Source of the DNA: Actinostola sp. cb2023
Lineage: Eukaryota; Cnidaria; Anthozoa; Actiniaria; Actinostolidae
DNA: 64,000 nt
Reading direction: 5' to 3'
Assembly: GCA_033675265.1 (NCBI GenBank)
Contig: JAUJYZ010000504.1
Coordinates: forward strand, 450,501-514,500
Under the pieces are notes generated by a model. That model was not told the origin of the DNA. It saw only the letters and a list, made by a program, of their open reading frames with translations, and searched no databases. Below are positions 20,741-32,290 of this stretch, piece by piece; position 1 is the stretch's first letter; each line of letters starts with the position of its first letter. The position numbers and the translations under genes were made by a program.

Positions 20741-22504
20741 ATCTGCGGAAGGAAATGTCAAATAATTTATTCCAATCTTTCGTTTCCTCACTTGATATAA
20801 ATATGATCTTTTAGTAAAATATTTTATAGTTCCATATAAATAGCTCGGCAAGAGGTCGGTGTCCCCACTAAATTACACAGGTATCCCACTGTGTTGGTAA
20901 ATAACACACGTATTTCATTAATAACACAGGTATCCCAGATATCCCACTAAATAAGCCCATGCATTGAATCTGATATTTGTACTTGTTTTTCTCCTTTTCT
21001 GTGATTTTTCAATTCTTTTTTCTAGTTTTCCACTTCATAAAAAATAATATATCCTTTGGAGTTCAGAGTCGTTCCCCCATTCATCATATTTTACTGTAGT
21101 CTCCTTTGCAGCCGCTGGGGAAATCGTCATGCAACGCTACTGGGAGAGTAGCATTGCGTGACAAAATCCCCGATGGCTTCAAAGGAGACTAATTTCACTG
21201 AGGAAAATTTCATTGAGCAGCAGACAAATTAGTCTCCTTCGCAGGAGATCAGACTGACACTAAGAACGGCTGCGAAGGGGACTACACAGGCGCTTAGGGT
21301 GCTTTTTTCCCAATGTATGCATAGGGCAAGAGCAGTGCTTCTAGGCTGTGGAAATTTGGAAATCTAGAGCCTTGGAAATACCATTTTATTTGTTTTCTTG
21401 CCACATAAATATAAATATACATAGTAAAATGCTGATCACTCAGGGTTTTTGTTTGTTTATTTTGTTTGAGAGACTGTTCACTGGGGCTGCTTCTAACTAC
21501 AATACTTGTACACACTCCCTAAAGTGCCATTTCCTGGGTTTTTCACTCAGCCAGGCCCCTAGCTGCTTATTGATTTCATAATTTCACTAGTCAGCTGTTA
21601 GGATTTCGTCTTAGATTTCTTATTTTTAAATACATAATTATTTTAATTATTTTAAATTGCACGTACACAACAAGAAAGTTACACTACAGCTTGCTGATTG
21701 TCTTCTGAGGTAAATGTTCCTGGAAAAATGTCAATATCCTTGACCATGATTGTTCTTGAGCAAGGGCATGTGCCTTATCTTCACCTCCCCAAGCAAAATA
21801 TACCTCAAATGACTTTTGATAGCTCATGAATACATGTGGACTATACGGGGGCTCAATTATATGTCCAGCACCATCGTAACCAAGAATGGTGCACTGAGCC
21901 TCCTTACCAAATGCTTTCATTCTCTCATAGAGTGTTGATGCACTCAATTCTCCATTGACGCTCTGGTCATCTGTGCCATAAATAAGAAGTAATGATCCAC
22001 TAGCATTTTCTAAGGGAATTAATTTTGGATTATCTTGAATGCTTCCCTCCCAGTCATCAGGACAGCAATTCTTGCCACCAAGAGAACCATCTTCAAAAGT
22101 AACAATTTTCGATGGATCAAAATTAACGAAGGGGATTTCCTTCCCTTTGTGTACCATAGGATATGCTGAGAGAATACATGGTCCACCTATTGATACTGTT
22201 GCCATTACATCCATGCTGTGTGCAGCAAGTAGACAAGCAATTTCAGCTCCCTTAGATATTCCCATCACTCCTATACCTCCAGGAATGACTTGAGGGTGGT
22301 TCTTAAACCAATCTACTGCTTCCAGGAAGTATTCAAGATCTAGATCTTCTAATTTAACAGGCAGGTCTTCATAGTTAAGATATGCCAAGGTGAATGCTGC
22401 AAACCCATTAGTAGCTAGTAAAGCAGCTTTGAACTTTACCATTCCACCATGGGAACCAATCAAGTCAATCACTCCTAAAGATAAGAATATGATAGATCTC
22501 AATG

Positions 22505-22598
22505 ATAATAATATTTGATGATAATGTGGGTGGCAGTAGTGATTATGATGATGATGTGGGTGGCAGTAGTGATTTATATGATGATGATGATGACAAAT
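22505..22598. repeat. 30-bp minisatellite in the intron of BAAT copy D (contracted)
   Basis: Two to three units of the GATGTGGGTGGCAGTAGTGA repeat, fewer than in copies B and C. Confidence 0.8.
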
Positions 22599-23293
22599 GG
22601 TTTGTACCTAGCAGTGATTAAAGATTAAAGATACATGTAGATTGAATATGACCCTCCAGGTAAGTGAAGTTGATGTTTGTGACTGACATTTCAACTGCCT
22701 GAACAACAGTCATCTTCATTGGATTCTGATGGCTGCCACTGTAAGGCAGCCAGTGGACACATCAATCATGCAGGATCATGTACAGTCTTACTCAAGACTT
22801 TATTCACCGGAAAGGCATCTCCAAACAACAGATAACAATGATATTTTTGGTGATGATGATGATAACCATGCTCTCGATGATGATGAAATACTGAAATGGC
22901 CGACTGAGATTTGGTTGATGCAAGGAAACTATGTTCTTCTGTCATTCGTTTCTCCACAGGCAGCCCAAGCAATGGCCAAGACCATTGCTTGGGCTGCCTT
23001 TGGTTTCTCTGGGAGCGAGAAATGAGCAACAGAATATACCCCTGGGTTCCCGAGGTTAATTAACAAACTGTAAGGCGTAAATAAGCAGTGAAGTAGTTCA
23101 CCTTGAAAAGGACCATCACCAGGAGGCAAGAACAGAGTACCCCATATTTGTCCTTCGTGGACTGTCACTCTCCGTACACCAACTCCCATGTAATGTCTCT
23201 CAATCGTCAAACTACACAATGGTGTATACGAGTTATCTATTTGATCAATGTGACCATCTAGTACCTCGAGGTCAACTAAATAAGGTTTAGTAA

Positions 23294-24649
23294 GGGGCGG
23301 ACCATTTGATCTTTGATGGGGGGTGGGGGCGATTTAAAGTATGGTCGATATTTTTTTTTCACCTTTTCATGTTGCACGATATTTTTTCACTGCCTTAGGC
23401 CCTTGCACGATATTTTTTTAAACCAAATTTATTTTTGTTGCCAATATCTATTCAGTGGCCAAATTGATAATATTGAAAATTGTATAATAAATTACCTTTG
23501 TTATTTCATAATTTAATGTATTTGTACAGTCTGTTTGTGACTACATTACATCATGATTTATTAAATTTACATGCCATCAATCAATGAATGGTGAAATTTC
23601 CACTGAAACAGAAAAATCCTAGGGAGTATAAGCTATTATAATATAAATTATGTGTCGTCCCAAGAACGCGCGATTTGATTCAAAATTGAGCATGCATTGT
23701 TATGTTATAGAAGTACGGAGCAGCGAAAACAAAGCAGAAAACCTGTTTAAAACTAGTTTTATATTATAAAGCGAATAGAAGATGACTCTCCTGATTTCTA
23801 TAAAAAAAATAATGCACTTCTGAGGTCTTGAAAGCTGCTGAATGCACTCGCGTTCTGCTCGTGCATCACTACCAGCAGTTTCAAGACCTCAGCGTGCATT
23901 AATTTTGTATAGAAGCACGGAGAGTCATTTACTTTTAGTTAAATATATAATTATCAAGTATTCAATGCTCGCGTTGCAATACTTTTCAGACTTGAAGGTA
24001 GCAGATGCTTTTCAAATGTACGCAGAGAGAAACGAGTGCCGAAGCCGCACGCTTCTAGCGGGGGTAAGAGGGGCATACTCCCCCTGGAAATTTTGAAATC
24101 TAGAGCCTTGGAAATACCATTTTTTTCGTTTTTCTAGCGGATTTTCGAGCATTTGACACAAATATATATAGTAAAATGCTGATCACTCAGTTTTTTTTGT
24201 AGTTTTTATTTTGTTTGAGAGATTTTTTCACTGGGGCTGCTTCTAACTACAATAAATTTACATATACACACTCCCTGAAGTGCCATTTACCGGATTTCAT
24301 AATTTCAAAGCTAGTCAGCTCTTACGATTTTGTCTTAGATTTTTTTTTTAAATATACATAATTTAATTATTTTAAATTGTACGCACGTGTGTTGCATAAT
24401 GCACGCTACGCCCCTTGGACTACAATGCTAGGTTTTGAATTTGAAATTCAAGACCTGTCCCGTGCAGAGTACACAGGTATAACACTCAAATTTAGGTCTA
24501 CCAAATAAAAAAAAAAGCTGAAGATGCACGATATTTTTTTTGATGCATTTGTTCTTGCACGATCAATTTACACAAAGGTGGAAGTGCTTGCTCGATATTT
24601 ATTTTGGGATTTAACCCCCACCCCCATCAACGATCAAATGGTCCACCCC
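23294..24649. mobile_element. PIF/Harbinger-like non-autonomous element inside BAAT copy D
   Basis: Terminal inverted repeats of about 36 bases begin GGGGCGGACCATTTGATC on the left and, complemented, GGGGTGGACCATTTGATC on the right. It is flanked by the 3-bp direct repeat TAA (23291-23293 and 24650-24652). The empty site is visible in copies A-C as TTAGTAACGTC. GG-rich ends with a TAA duplication are typical of PIF/Harbinger. No transposase frame is seen. The inside has an inverted segment AGGTCTTGAAA...TTTCAAGACCT (about 23823-23890) and a nested copy of the GAAATCTAGAGCCTTGGAAA block ending GCACGCTACGCCCC. Confidence 0.88.
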
Positions 24650-25122
24650 TAACGTCTCTTTTCATGAGTCGTCGGCCAGGTCTTTGGTCTGGCTCAGGTT
24701 TCAGACTCCAAATGAAGCCCATCGGTTCAACACCAACATACGACCCTCCAACGGAAGGCTGCGAGTTCAAACACACTCTGCCTTCATTATCTGCAATGTA
24801 ATGAGCCAGTGAACGATATCTGTCTTGCACATCGCCACACAGCTTGGTTTGAAGTGTTATGTTCTGGTTTGGTGCAAGACCTCGTACATTCACCCTTACT
24901 TTCTTGTCCACATTGGCTGACAAAGGAGAGCACGTTAACTCCACATTTTTGGCCTGTCTTCGAGACGAAGTCATTGTAAACCTGCAACTTGCGAATATAA
25001 TCTAGGAATTAAGAACTCCCTCGTACCGGATGTGATCGTACCGTGGATTTTCTTTCTCCCTTCCCACTAAACACCGCGCGCCCACATTCCGAGTAAGAGA
25101 AGCGACTGGGAACGAGTCTGAT

Positions 25123-25851
25123 CACAGGGAGCCCAAGCTCATTATCTGTGAAGACCGTTGTTTAATTTGCATATTTACAGTAAATGTATGTGGCTTTAAA
25201 GTTCTTATGAAGCTTATTTTTTTATTTTGAAAATCGATTACATATGAAGTGAATAGTGGGATGTTTCAGTATTTTGTGATTTGAACTTCGCATTTGCGAG
25301 TTATAAAGGTTTGAAATCGTGATATGCTAATTCAGTGACGTCAAAGGAGGCATCATTTATTATACAAAAGCGCTCCTTTGCAAATGACTGACATTTTTAA
25401 ACTGGCAAAAAGTTATTCTACAACTTATATAAAAGATGTTAAACTTTTTTTTCTATTTCAGAAAAGAGCAATACTTGAAAAAATATAAATAAGTTACAGC
25501 AAAAGCCTTCTTTGACGTCACCGAATTAGCATATCACGATTTCAAACCTTTATAACTCGCAAATGCGAAGCTCAAATCCCAAAACACTGAAACATCCCAC
25601 TATTCACTTCATATGTAATCGATTTTCAAAATAAAAAAATAAGCTTCATAAGCACTTTAAAACATCCCTCCGTATTTCAAGATTTTTCGTAAATAATAAA
25701 ACTTTGTTTTCACTAATGTGTTGTTCTTACTACTTTCGATGCTGTGACGGCGTTTCAGCGCCATTAGAGCGTTTTTCACGAAAATACCCCTGAATGTAAA
25801 TATGCAAATTAAACAACGATCTTCACTGATAATGAGCTTGGGCTCCCTGTG
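25123..25851. mobile_element. foldback element with CACAGGGAGCCCAA ends
   Basis: A palindrome of about 730 bases. Left arm starts CACAGGGAGCCCAAGCTCAT and the right arm ends with its complement. Inner arms around GTTATAAAGGTTTGAAATCG and ATTCAGTGACGTCAAAGG also pair. The right arm has an extra insert near 25668-25790. No coding frame is supported. Confidence 0.8.
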
Positions 25852-26208
25852 GTACATGTAAATATTTTATTGTAGACCAAATGAGTTACTTTTTAGGGTA
25901 GGAAATTTTTCACGGTTTGGTATTTTGTCAGAGTATTTTTCGAGGTTTCCGACGGTCTGGACCTCCATCGTGGACCGGACCCCCCTCTCAAATACACAGA
26001 AAATAACACTATCAAAAAATAAATGCAACGATAAGCATTAAAATCGATCGATTGTTTACGCTATGACAAAGCATAAACAATCGATAATTGACAGAATAAT
26101 ATACATGAAAAAAATACTCTATTCTGATTGGCTTAGAGCAGTGCAGTTGAAAACAGTAAAAAAATTTTTTTTTTTCATGTGTGTGTTTTTCAAAGAGCTC
26201 AAATGGGC

Positions 26209-26585
26209 TTGTGTCACCTGTCACGTGACTTTTTAAATTTTCACCGAAGACAAACGAAAATATCATAACTTGAAAGAGCATACTAAAATTAGTAAAAGTT
26301 GAAAATTTCAAAGGAATCAAGCAAATAAGACAAAAGTTAGAGGCTTTCAAAGTTTCCCGCTTTGACAAGGATTTGTATGGGTTTTTCGCTTGGAGGGCAA
26401 CCGTTGCCCTCCAACATACATTTCCATACAAAAAAGTTCAAGTTTGAATGCCTGTAACTATTGCCCTATTTACTTAATTCCCTTCAAACTTTCCACTTTT
26501 ACTAACTATAGCATGCTCTTTCCAGTTATGGTATTTTCGTTTGTCTTCGGTGAAAATTTAAAAAGTCACGTGACAGGTGACACGA
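26209..26585. repeat. palindrome of about 375 bp (GTCACCTGTCACGTGAC)
   Basis: Arms of about 190 bases start GTGTCACCTGTCACGTGACT and meet at GGAGGGCAACCGTTGCCCTCC near 26400. The outer about 50 bases of the arms are nearly perfect and the middle is more diverged. The E-box/CACGTG core is part of the end. Open frames on both strands are mirror copies of each other. Confidence 0.8.
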
Positions 26586-26899
26586 GCTCATTGCACTCAC
26601 CTACTCGTACAAATTATTTCCAAATTGAACTCGAAACCGTATGATTACATCTACTAAACTCACAAACTTCTCGACATCGAGTGTAAAAATAATCAGTTAA
26701 GGTGGCTCCCGCATAATGAATGACCGGTTTGCCGTATTTTTTTTATACTGTTTGGAAGTTTTATTATGCTAGCTTGACACAAAATACAAACGCGGCTTAC
26801 AATGATAATTTTTAAACACCGTACAAAGGAAGAGATCAGTTGATCAGTTTTAGTTTGAAAAGAAGGGAGGTTTGTAAAGAGTCAATATAAAATTTCAAC

Positions 26900-27260
26900 C
26901 TTTGTGTTTGATTAGTTCTAAGTATGCCCAGGAAAGCTGGCAATGGCATTTTATACGAATATATGTTGCAGCTGTCCGCAATCTTTTCCAATCTCAGTTT
27001 TTGAAGAAAGCCAAGGATTGTATACGTCAAAATATCTGGGAAATCAATGAATTTGGAGATGGTTGTATCAAAAGTACATGGCGTAGCAATTTCAATACAG
27101 TAAATGTATGGGAGAAAATCGTATTTCCTAATTTTTCGCCTTACTAGATGCTGCAGCAGCTCAGAATCTTTTCCAATGTCATTTTCTGAAGAAAGCCAAG
27201 CATTGTACGTCAAAAAATCTGGACAATCAACGAATTTTGAAACTTCGAAAGTCCCCTATT
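26900..27260 (-). repeat. two units of a 180-bp satellite-like repeat
   Basis: Two units, reverse oriented, of the repeat that also forms an array at 55381-55870. Shared motifs are TCTTTTCCAATGTCATTTTC, AAGAAAGCCAAG and GTACGTCAAAAAATCTGG. Confidence 0.75.
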
Positions 27261-27365
27261 TGGTAGTAAGTGTTAATATCATTTTTATTGAGTCGTATAG
27301 TATCGAGGGCCACTTGTTTGTAAGCATTGCTTGTATGTGTCACCCTCTTTAATAAAGTTTTAATA

Positions 27366-27514
<149 letters not shown>

Positions 27515-28051
27515 GATTGTGGGACACTTCGTGTGATCTTACACCAAGTATATATCCGACCACACCTGTTTTACACTGTATAAATAATATTTTCCAATCC
27601 TTTAGTATTTGTCACATTAAACCAAAGCAAATTCCCTTTAGTTTTGTTTTCGGGGAAAGTTAATCAGTCGCTTTATCTTCCACTTTTGTGACAGCTGCGC
27701 CATGTTTGAATAACCGCACGACTTGGAATTGTTCCGAGACTCGTTAGTTTGTAAAGTCGTTATGATAGGCTTCTACCAATACCTAACTGCCTGTGTAGTG
27801 AGAAACTCGCTGTCCGCGAAACATGTGATGACACATCCATTGTTCCCCATGTTGACTATACAGTCGGTGCAATAAGCGTCCAACAGCGAAAGTAAAAAAT
27901 ACACGACGCTCTCATTCTGTCTATGACGCTCCGTCCCTCCCTGCCGCGGAGTTCATTGAATTTCATTTATAAATTAAAACCTATCATTCAAATTACTATT
28001 TGTATTATTAGCTATTTGAATTTCAAATCACCCGAGGCATAGTTAAATAGA

Positions 28052-29203
28052 ATGACCGAAAGGCCACCCTCACTATTTCGGCGAGGACAAAGCGAGAGAG
28101 TTGACACCAACAAAATCAGTGAACGGCGAAAATTAACCACAATGATGTTAAACTCGACGAACTACTCAAGCAACGTCCCAAGTGGCGAAGAAGGACGAGT
28201 ACAGGACATACTAGAAGGAGTTTTTTTGACCATCTTGGCAGTGGTTGCATTCACTGGCAATGGTATAATTATCTTTGTGATATACAAAAACAGAAACCTG
28301 CGTGCTTTGAGAAACTTATTCATTGCGAGTCTCGCGTTATCGGACCTCTGCATGGCCTGTACAGATATTCTCTACCAAGCCATCGGCAAATTTGTTCCGA
28401 ACTACAAGCCACCGCACTACGCCATCTGCTATTTGATCCTACTTTCTGGCGTTCTTTTTGGCTCCGCGTCGGTTTTTAATCTAACAGCAATGACTATAAA
28501 TAGATACATTGCAATCAGCTATCCACTTCACTACAGTCAGTACGTGACACCAAGACGATCAGCCTTGATTCTACTGCTGCTATGGCTTGCAGCATTATGT
28601 TTAGCTGTTCCACCACTACTATGGCGGCCTGTGGATGTTGTATGCTTCACGACTACCCCCTCTGGAGAGCACCTTATCAACGAAATCGCGTACATGGTTG
28701 CAGAATGGGTATTTTGGTTCGTAATACCTGGACTGATCATTCTGATCTCTTACTGCCGAATCTACCGTATTGCAAAGAATCAAGCCAGACAGATTGCAGC
28801 GATGGAGCTATCTCAAAGGCAGGCTGTTTCAAATGCACGCGAAATAAAACTGAATTCTAAGTTGAGGATTTCAACGTACAAGGAGCGTAAAGCGGGACGA
28901 ATGGTGACAATTCTGATTGGCTTCTGGCTATTTTGCTGGCTCCCATTCTTTACCGTACTGACTATACATAAATTCCACCGCCAATCCGGCGTCCCTCCTA
29001 TACTAATGAGTATTTTTTTGTCTTTGATGTTTATTAATTCTGCAGTAAATCCCATTCTTCTGACCACGTACAACCGAGAAATGAAAATGGCACTGAAACA
29101 TCTATACCGCAAACCATCAAGGAATTCAGGGCCAACTAGCGCCGATGTTGAACTCACAATTGTGCGTCGTATGACTCATGCGAACGTACCAAATAGTGAA
29201 TAA
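28052..29203 (+). CDS. class A (rhodopsin-type) GPCR, amine-receptor-like, single exon
   Basis: The 383-residue 7TM receptor is encoded without introns. Landmarks are N1.50 at 70, D2.50 at 98, C3.25 at 126 paired with C198 in loop 2, and N150-R151-Y152 in place of DRY. Further on are W178, P225, the FWLFCWLPFF toggle region at 291-300 and N333-P334. The TM6 motif and long third loop resemble amine and related receptors. Position 3.32 is Gly133, not the Asp that binds amines, and NPxxY reads NPILL. The N-terminus has N-glycosylation sequons (NST, NYS). A second ATG at 28142 gives a shorter N-terminus starting MMLNSTNYSS and is as plausible. The ligand is unknown; the missing Asp makes a classical monoamine unlikely. 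Confidence 0.9.
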   Translation: MTERPPSLFRRGQSERVDTNKISERRKLTTMMLNSTNYSSNVPSGEEGRVQDILEGVFLTILAVVAFTGNGIIIFVIYKNRNLRALRNLFIASLALSDLCMACTDILYQAIGKFVPNYKPPHYAICYLILLSGVLFGSASVFNLTAMTINRYIAISYPLHYSQYVTPRRSALILLLLWLAALCLAVPPLLWRPVDVVCFTTTPSGEHLINEIAYMVAEWVFWFVIPGLIILISYCRIYRIAKNQARQIAAMELSQRQAVSNAREIKLNSKLRISTYKERKAGRMVTILIGFWLFCWLPFFTVLTIHKFHRQSGVPPILMSIFLSLMFINSAVNPILLTTYNREMKMALKHLYRKPSRNSGPTSADVELTIVRRMTHANVPNSE

Positions 29204-32200
29204 CCCAGAAAACCTTAAATAAACATTCATGTTGCAATGGTATTGAAAAGCAATTTATATAGACAATACGTGCCATAAAAGAATTTCAACTTAATTGAAA
29301 GTTCTGATTCAGTTACATGTGTGCACTTAAGAGTTTTAACGGCGATGAATTTCAATTCACCATGAAAACAATTTCAAAAGGAAAGGAAATTGTCATTTAA
29401 AATATTTTTTGTTTATTTTTTGAACGATTTGCCTTTGAAAAAAGTGTATTGTTTCCATTTTAAGGTTTGTGTCGAGTAAAGAAAACACCGCTTTCACAAT
29501 GTTGACAAAAACTAGGAAGAAGCTATAGTATTTCGGTGTCGGGACGTTTTCTTTCGGTATGAAATAATGATCAATGTTATTTATTATTATTATTATTATT
29601 ATTATCAATGTAAATAACACAGAATGAAGCCCGAAACTAGAAGTAAATATAATCCAGAGAAAGCAAATATATTCACAATTCAAAGTAAATATGAGTTATG
29701 GGTATTAGAACAAAACATCCATTTATTCTAGAAATGAATAAAAGTATTGATACACTTTTTCATCTAGAAAAATGGAAGTCTATATTTGGAACAATACTTT
29801 GAATTGCATATTTAGAATTACCGTAGACAATTAATTAATAAACTAAGACACGATAAAGGTTCAACGAGTTCAAAAAGATGTTAAGATGATGGTGTTTAGA
29901 AATAAATACATCTACCGGGTTGAAAACGTTTTCAAATTTTTGAAATTTTATCGATCCGAAAATCTAAATTAATCTTTTTGTTAGTTTATTATTATTGTTA
30001 TTACGATACCGATTATTGAAACTATTTTTCGCAGGCAGGAAAACATACACTTTTTGCCGAGCAGTTTTGAAGTTTCACGTTGAATGAATGAATGAATGAA
30101 TGAATGAATGAATGAATGAATGAATGAATGAATGAATGAATTTTCTAAGTTCCCTCAATATAGTCAAATAAGTCCTAAATGAGTGTATATCCCTTCTCTA
30201 AGTGGTTGTTATGACAACATAGAAGCATTGTTTAGTACGTAACAGCTGCATGGGCCTTGCAATAAAGTCAAATTTACAAAAGTATACCACTTAATCAAAC
30301 CTTTCAATTCTTTTTCATTTTCTTCGCACGGCTATAATGTTGATAAACAGAAATTTGGCCGACGAAAGTAATTTGAAGAACAACTTAGAAACTTAATGAA
30401 AATAGGAAGAAAAGAACATCAAATGGATACTATTTACAAATATGTACAAAATAAACCAAAAGCTTACTCCGGCCAAGAAAAAGAAATTGAAAAAGTACAA
30501 AAAAGAGAGAAGAGAAGCAAAAAGAAAAGTGAGAAAGACAAAAACAATACCATTGCGTGAGTTTTTTTGCCTTGAATTCTCAATATCCCTAGCACACATA
30601 CACCCATACTGCGCTAAAGCCCCTAGAGCCGGATAAGACTACAATAGCTACGTACGGTGAGCATTAAAACGTACTTAATTGTTTCAGTTCCGTCAGTACT
30701 TGCTCTTCCCAAAATGCTTCAAAATATTTTCTTTTCATATGTTTTGCTATAAACTTGAATGACTCTTTGAGAAAATACTCATGTCAAACACCCCAGTTTG
30801 ATGGCGATTTAATAGCCACCTAATAACGGTCCTGCTGTGGAGTTCAATCTTCATAAGGTTCAGTTTGCGTCATGAATGAAGGACATGTCGACCTTGAATG
30901 ATAATTAAGTTGATTGTTGATCAAAACTACAATTGTGAATCGAAAAAACCGCCGGAAAAAGACAGATAAAGAGAAATAGTGTTCAAATTTCTTTGCGGTA
31001 TTTCGGTAGTCCGTTCCGAAACAGTACCACTGAAGTTTCAAATTTCGATTTTAAACGCGGTATTGCGGTTTTTTTATTATTTGATGCGGTATTGCGGTAT
31101 CAGCTGTCCCCCTACGTCTCCCTTTTGAAATCATTTCTTTTTGACAATTTTGTTGCGCTAATTTTTGGAGAAGTTTTCAAATGATACCCGAGTCATATTT
31201 GTACCTCTTAATGAATTGCTGCCGCAGCGAAGCGAGCCTGAGCGAGGGTAGCAAAGCAGCGATCCTAATTCAGTCAAGTTAGCAGATATGGTAGAACATT
31301 TTGAGATCTGTTCGACACTTCCTTTTTACCACAATGCAGTGCACGCTTCGGCCAGAACAATGGATTGCTTTGTTCTAGCTCTCCCAGAATGCAACGTTCT
31401 CATACATTCGTTTCCACCACAATGCAGTCAGGGCAAATGGGATCGGTGCATATCAATCAAACAAGTGTGTAGAACGATACTAAACACCGTTTAATAAGCA
31501 CTAACGTTATTGACGTAAAGAGTGGCTTTATATACCGTCTTGGTTGCCAAGAATATTCACACTCAGAAGACGAGCTAGTAACCATAGCAACACAGTGCTA
31601 CACTCACTGAAATGGAACAAATTCTTGTCATTTTCGCGTTTAAATCTAACGTCATGACTTCAAGTTTGCATTTCAGTAGTAAATTGAAATTGTGTGTACA
31701 GAAAGTGTTGACATGTAATGCGCTTAATTTTACATCACTTTGAGAGGTATTTAATAGTGGTCTGTATACTGTGAAGTCTGTAGATTTCACACGCTTTAAT
31801 AAGACTCTAATGTCACAAATCGCATTGATAACCTCGGGGATCGCAATCATGTAGTGCTCAGTTAGATTGCTCTCTATGGATTCTATTTGTGGATTGTTTT
31901 ATTAAAATAGAACAAGACATTAACATCAAATGTTCAGATCAACTCAAAGTAAGCGACAGTATCGCGGGCCACGATGTTGAACTAATCTCGCGTGATCTGC
32001 TTAGGTAGTCAGATAATAGTACGCTATGATATTTGTACTTCGACGGGCTTCCTGTGGTTGGTATTGAGTGACGTCACACAAGAAAGTGATACACAGTTGT
32101 GCAGCCGCTTGTACTCAGGCTCCCTCTTCTCCTACTATATTATTTTAGTGTCAAGTCGGTTTTTGTCTTTAAAACCAAGAATTTCAATAGCGACACATGT

Positions 32201-32290
32201 TTAACCACAAACATAAGAAGCTGTATGTCACTGTAAAAACGGACCCGACGCAAACACAGAAATAGAAGCATTTTGATATCTGTCAGGGCG
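29204..32290. other. intergenic, no gene recognised
   Basis: AT-rich spacer with a (TTA)n run near 29580, a (TGAA)n microsatellite (30083-30139) and Lys-rich low-complexity sequence at 30442-30560. A 90-base segment at about 31110-31200 (TTTTGTTGCGCTAATTTTTGG) recurs inverted at about 60447-60515. I see no convincing exon. Confidence 0.5.
30083..30139. repeat. (TGAA)n microsatellite
   Basis: About 14 uninterrupted copies. Confidence 0.95.

Larger units (their letters stand above)
21684..24974 (-). pseudogene. BAAT/acyl-CoA thioesterase copy D, exon 1 split by a transposon
   Basis: Exon 2 is 21684-22474 and intact, with GISKG, TDDQS, a His segment changed to YDGAGHIIEPP, and terminal SKL. 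Exon 1 is present as 23102-23293 and 24653-24974. Between them lies a 1356-bp element, after the codons for the LMKRDV region. Outside the insertion the exon reads without lesions, so the disruption is recent. The gene cannot make the normal protein unless the element is spliced or excised. The 5' flank beyond the ATG differs from copies A-C: the GGGGTTGTAATACG foldback is missing. Confidence 0.85.
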
